A DNA stretch of 64,000 nt, taken from NCBI GenBank assembly GCA_949825025.1, contig OX463786.1, positions 18,361,911 to 18,425,910 of the forward strand, given 5' to 3'. Both the position numbers and the translations under genes were made by a program. The notes below the pieces were generated by a model, which was not told where the DNA came from, ran no database searches, and saw nothing but the letters and a program-made list of their open reading frames with translations. Each line of letters opens with the position of its first letter. Position 1 is the first letter of the stretch. The DNA is from Siphlonurus alternatus (lineage: Eukaryota; Arthropoda; Insecta; Ephemeroptera; Siphlonuridae). This document shows, in pieces, positions 62,754-64,000 of the stretch.

Positions 62754-64000
62754 TTTGGAATTTTAAAAAGTCGATGTTATAAATCGAAATCAAAGTGTTA
62801 GGAATGGAATCGATTCGTTTTGCCATGACAAATTCAAAAAAAAATATAACATCCCTTTTCTTTTATCTACAATAAAGTTTGATGGAACGAAACTTTGAAA
62901 ATACCAATACCCCCCCACATGTTCACGGATGGTCACTTTTCCACTTTTTTTAAGGAAGCGAAAGTGACTTTTTGCGCGTCAAGAAGTTGCTCCTTATCGA
63001 AACAAGACCTTTCTACCCATTTTCACCTAATTAATCGTAGCAGGATCCAAGGAATACGTAATAATCTGATATATAGCTACAAATAAAAGTGCACCGAATT
63101 TCAATTTTTAGTAGGGCTAGGGCATCTCCTTGTCAAGCAGAATTTGAAAATATAACTTTCAACTCTCTCCCTTAAACTTAAACTGAGATAATGGGATGGC
63201 AATTTTGGTTACGTCAGAAAAACCCCTTTTTTGGAATTTTAAAAAGTCGATGTTATATATCGAAATCAAAGTGTTAGGAATGGAATCGATTCGTTTTGCC
63301 ATGACAAATTCAAAAAAAAATATAACATTACTCTCCTTTTAACTACAAGAAAGTTTTAAGGAACGAAACTTTGAAAATACCAATACCCCCCCACATGTTC
63401 ACGAAGGGTCACTTTTCCACTTTTTTTAAGGTGGCGAAAGTGACTTTTTGCGCGTTAAAAAGTTGCTCCTTATCGAAACAAGACCTTTCTACCCATTTTC
63501 ACCAAATTAATCGTAGCAGGATCCAAGGAATACGTAATAATCTGATATATAGCTACAAATAAAAGTGCACCGAATTTCAATTTTTAGTAGGGCTAGGGCA
63601 TCTCCTTGTCAAGCAGAATTTGAAAAAATAATTTTCAACTCTCTCCCTTAAACTTAAACTGAGATAATGGGATGGCAATTTTGGTTACGTTAGAAAAACC
63701 CCTTATTTGGAATTTTAAAAAGTCGATGTTATAAATCGAAATCAAAGTGTTAGGAATGGAATCGATTCGTTTTGCCATGACAAATTAAAAAAAAATACAA
63801 CATCACTCTCCTTTTATCTACAAGAAAGTTTAAGGATCGAAACTTTGAAAATTCCAATACCCCCCCACATGTTCACGGATGGTCACTTTTCCAATTTTTT
63901 TAAGGAAGCGAAAGGAACTTTTTGCGCTTCAAGAAGTTAATCCTTAATAAAACAAGACCTTTCTAACCATTTTCACCAAATTAATCGCAGCAGGATCCAA

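Larger units (their letters stand above)
52224..64000 (+). repeat. 476-bp satellite array, right segment (~25 monomers, runs off the edge)
   Basis: This continues the same head-to-tail array after the LINE, in the same orientation and phase and with the same subtypes. The last unit in the window, from about 63847, is truncated by the window edge, so the full array is longer than seen. Visible array without the LINE is about 54.4 kb, or about 114 monomers. Confidence 0.97.

Noticed and set aside
3379..63562. About 75 near-identical 63-codon open frames as a multigene family of small proteins
   Set aside because: They start with TTG, recur once per satellite monomer, and are closed by stops in subtypes C and D. 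They show no domain or signal sequence and differ in a pattern that follows the repeat subtypes.
3375..64000. CRISPR array
   Set aside because: The unit is about 476 bp and fully repeated with no unique spacers, and the setting is a eukaryotic intron.
3375..64000. CENP-B box in the satellite, suggesting a centromere
   Set aside because: The nearest match, ATTCGTTTTGCCATGA, keeps only the TTCG half and lacks the central A and the CGGG half. Centromere identity cannot be claimed from sequence alone.

Overview
The window looks like nuclear DNA from an animal, most likely an insect or another arthropod. Two short exons with consensus splice sites lie in AT-rich introns. The rest is a very large satellite array with one LTR-less retrotransposon in it. 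I see no bacterial operons, no CRISPR, and no tRNA or rRNA genes.

Left edge (1-3374): this is part of a COE (Collier/Olf-1/EBF; Drosophila knot) transcription factor gene on the minus strand. Two exons are readable, 2884-2957 (74 bp) and then 1986-2054 (69 bp). They join in frame across an 829-bp intron to give [24 protein letters not shown] and then [24 protein letters not shown], which is the zinc-knuckle part of the COE DNA-binding domain. The flanking introns hold a cluster of short ACACA/TGTGT hairpins (1-540 and 1500-1830), a tandem duplication of about 115-120 bp, a 45-bp duplication containing a perfect 20-nt hairpin, a dispersed-repeat-like stem-loop (2609-2625) and a foldback MITE-like element (3193-3334).

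Satellite (3375 to the right edge): about 114 head-to-tail copies of a monomer of about 476 bp, roughly 54.4 kb once the transposon is subtracted. The array does not end in the window. The upstream COE exon must lie to its right if the gene is intact, so the array sits inside one COE intron of more than 61 kb. Monomers fall into recognisable subtypes. Blocks of 2, 3, 4, 5, 6 and 8 monomers have been duplicated in tandem, in several cases almost perfectly, so the array has grown recently by segmental duplications of varying size and not from one fixed higher-order unit.

Retrotransposon (46053-52223): a 6.17-kb non-LTR element (LINE) on the plus strand, antisense to the COE gene. It has a 19-bp target-site duplication, a CAAT-repeat tail, an intact ORF1 (gag-like, three CCHC knuckles) and an intact ORF2 (APE endonuclease, reverse transcriptase, RNase H, terminal CCHC finger). 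The RNase H and repeat tail suggest the I superfamily. A neighbouring copy of the same five-monomer block, at about 54.6 kb, preserves the uninterrupted target site.

The 63-codon open frames that recur once per monomer are by-products of the satellite, not genes.
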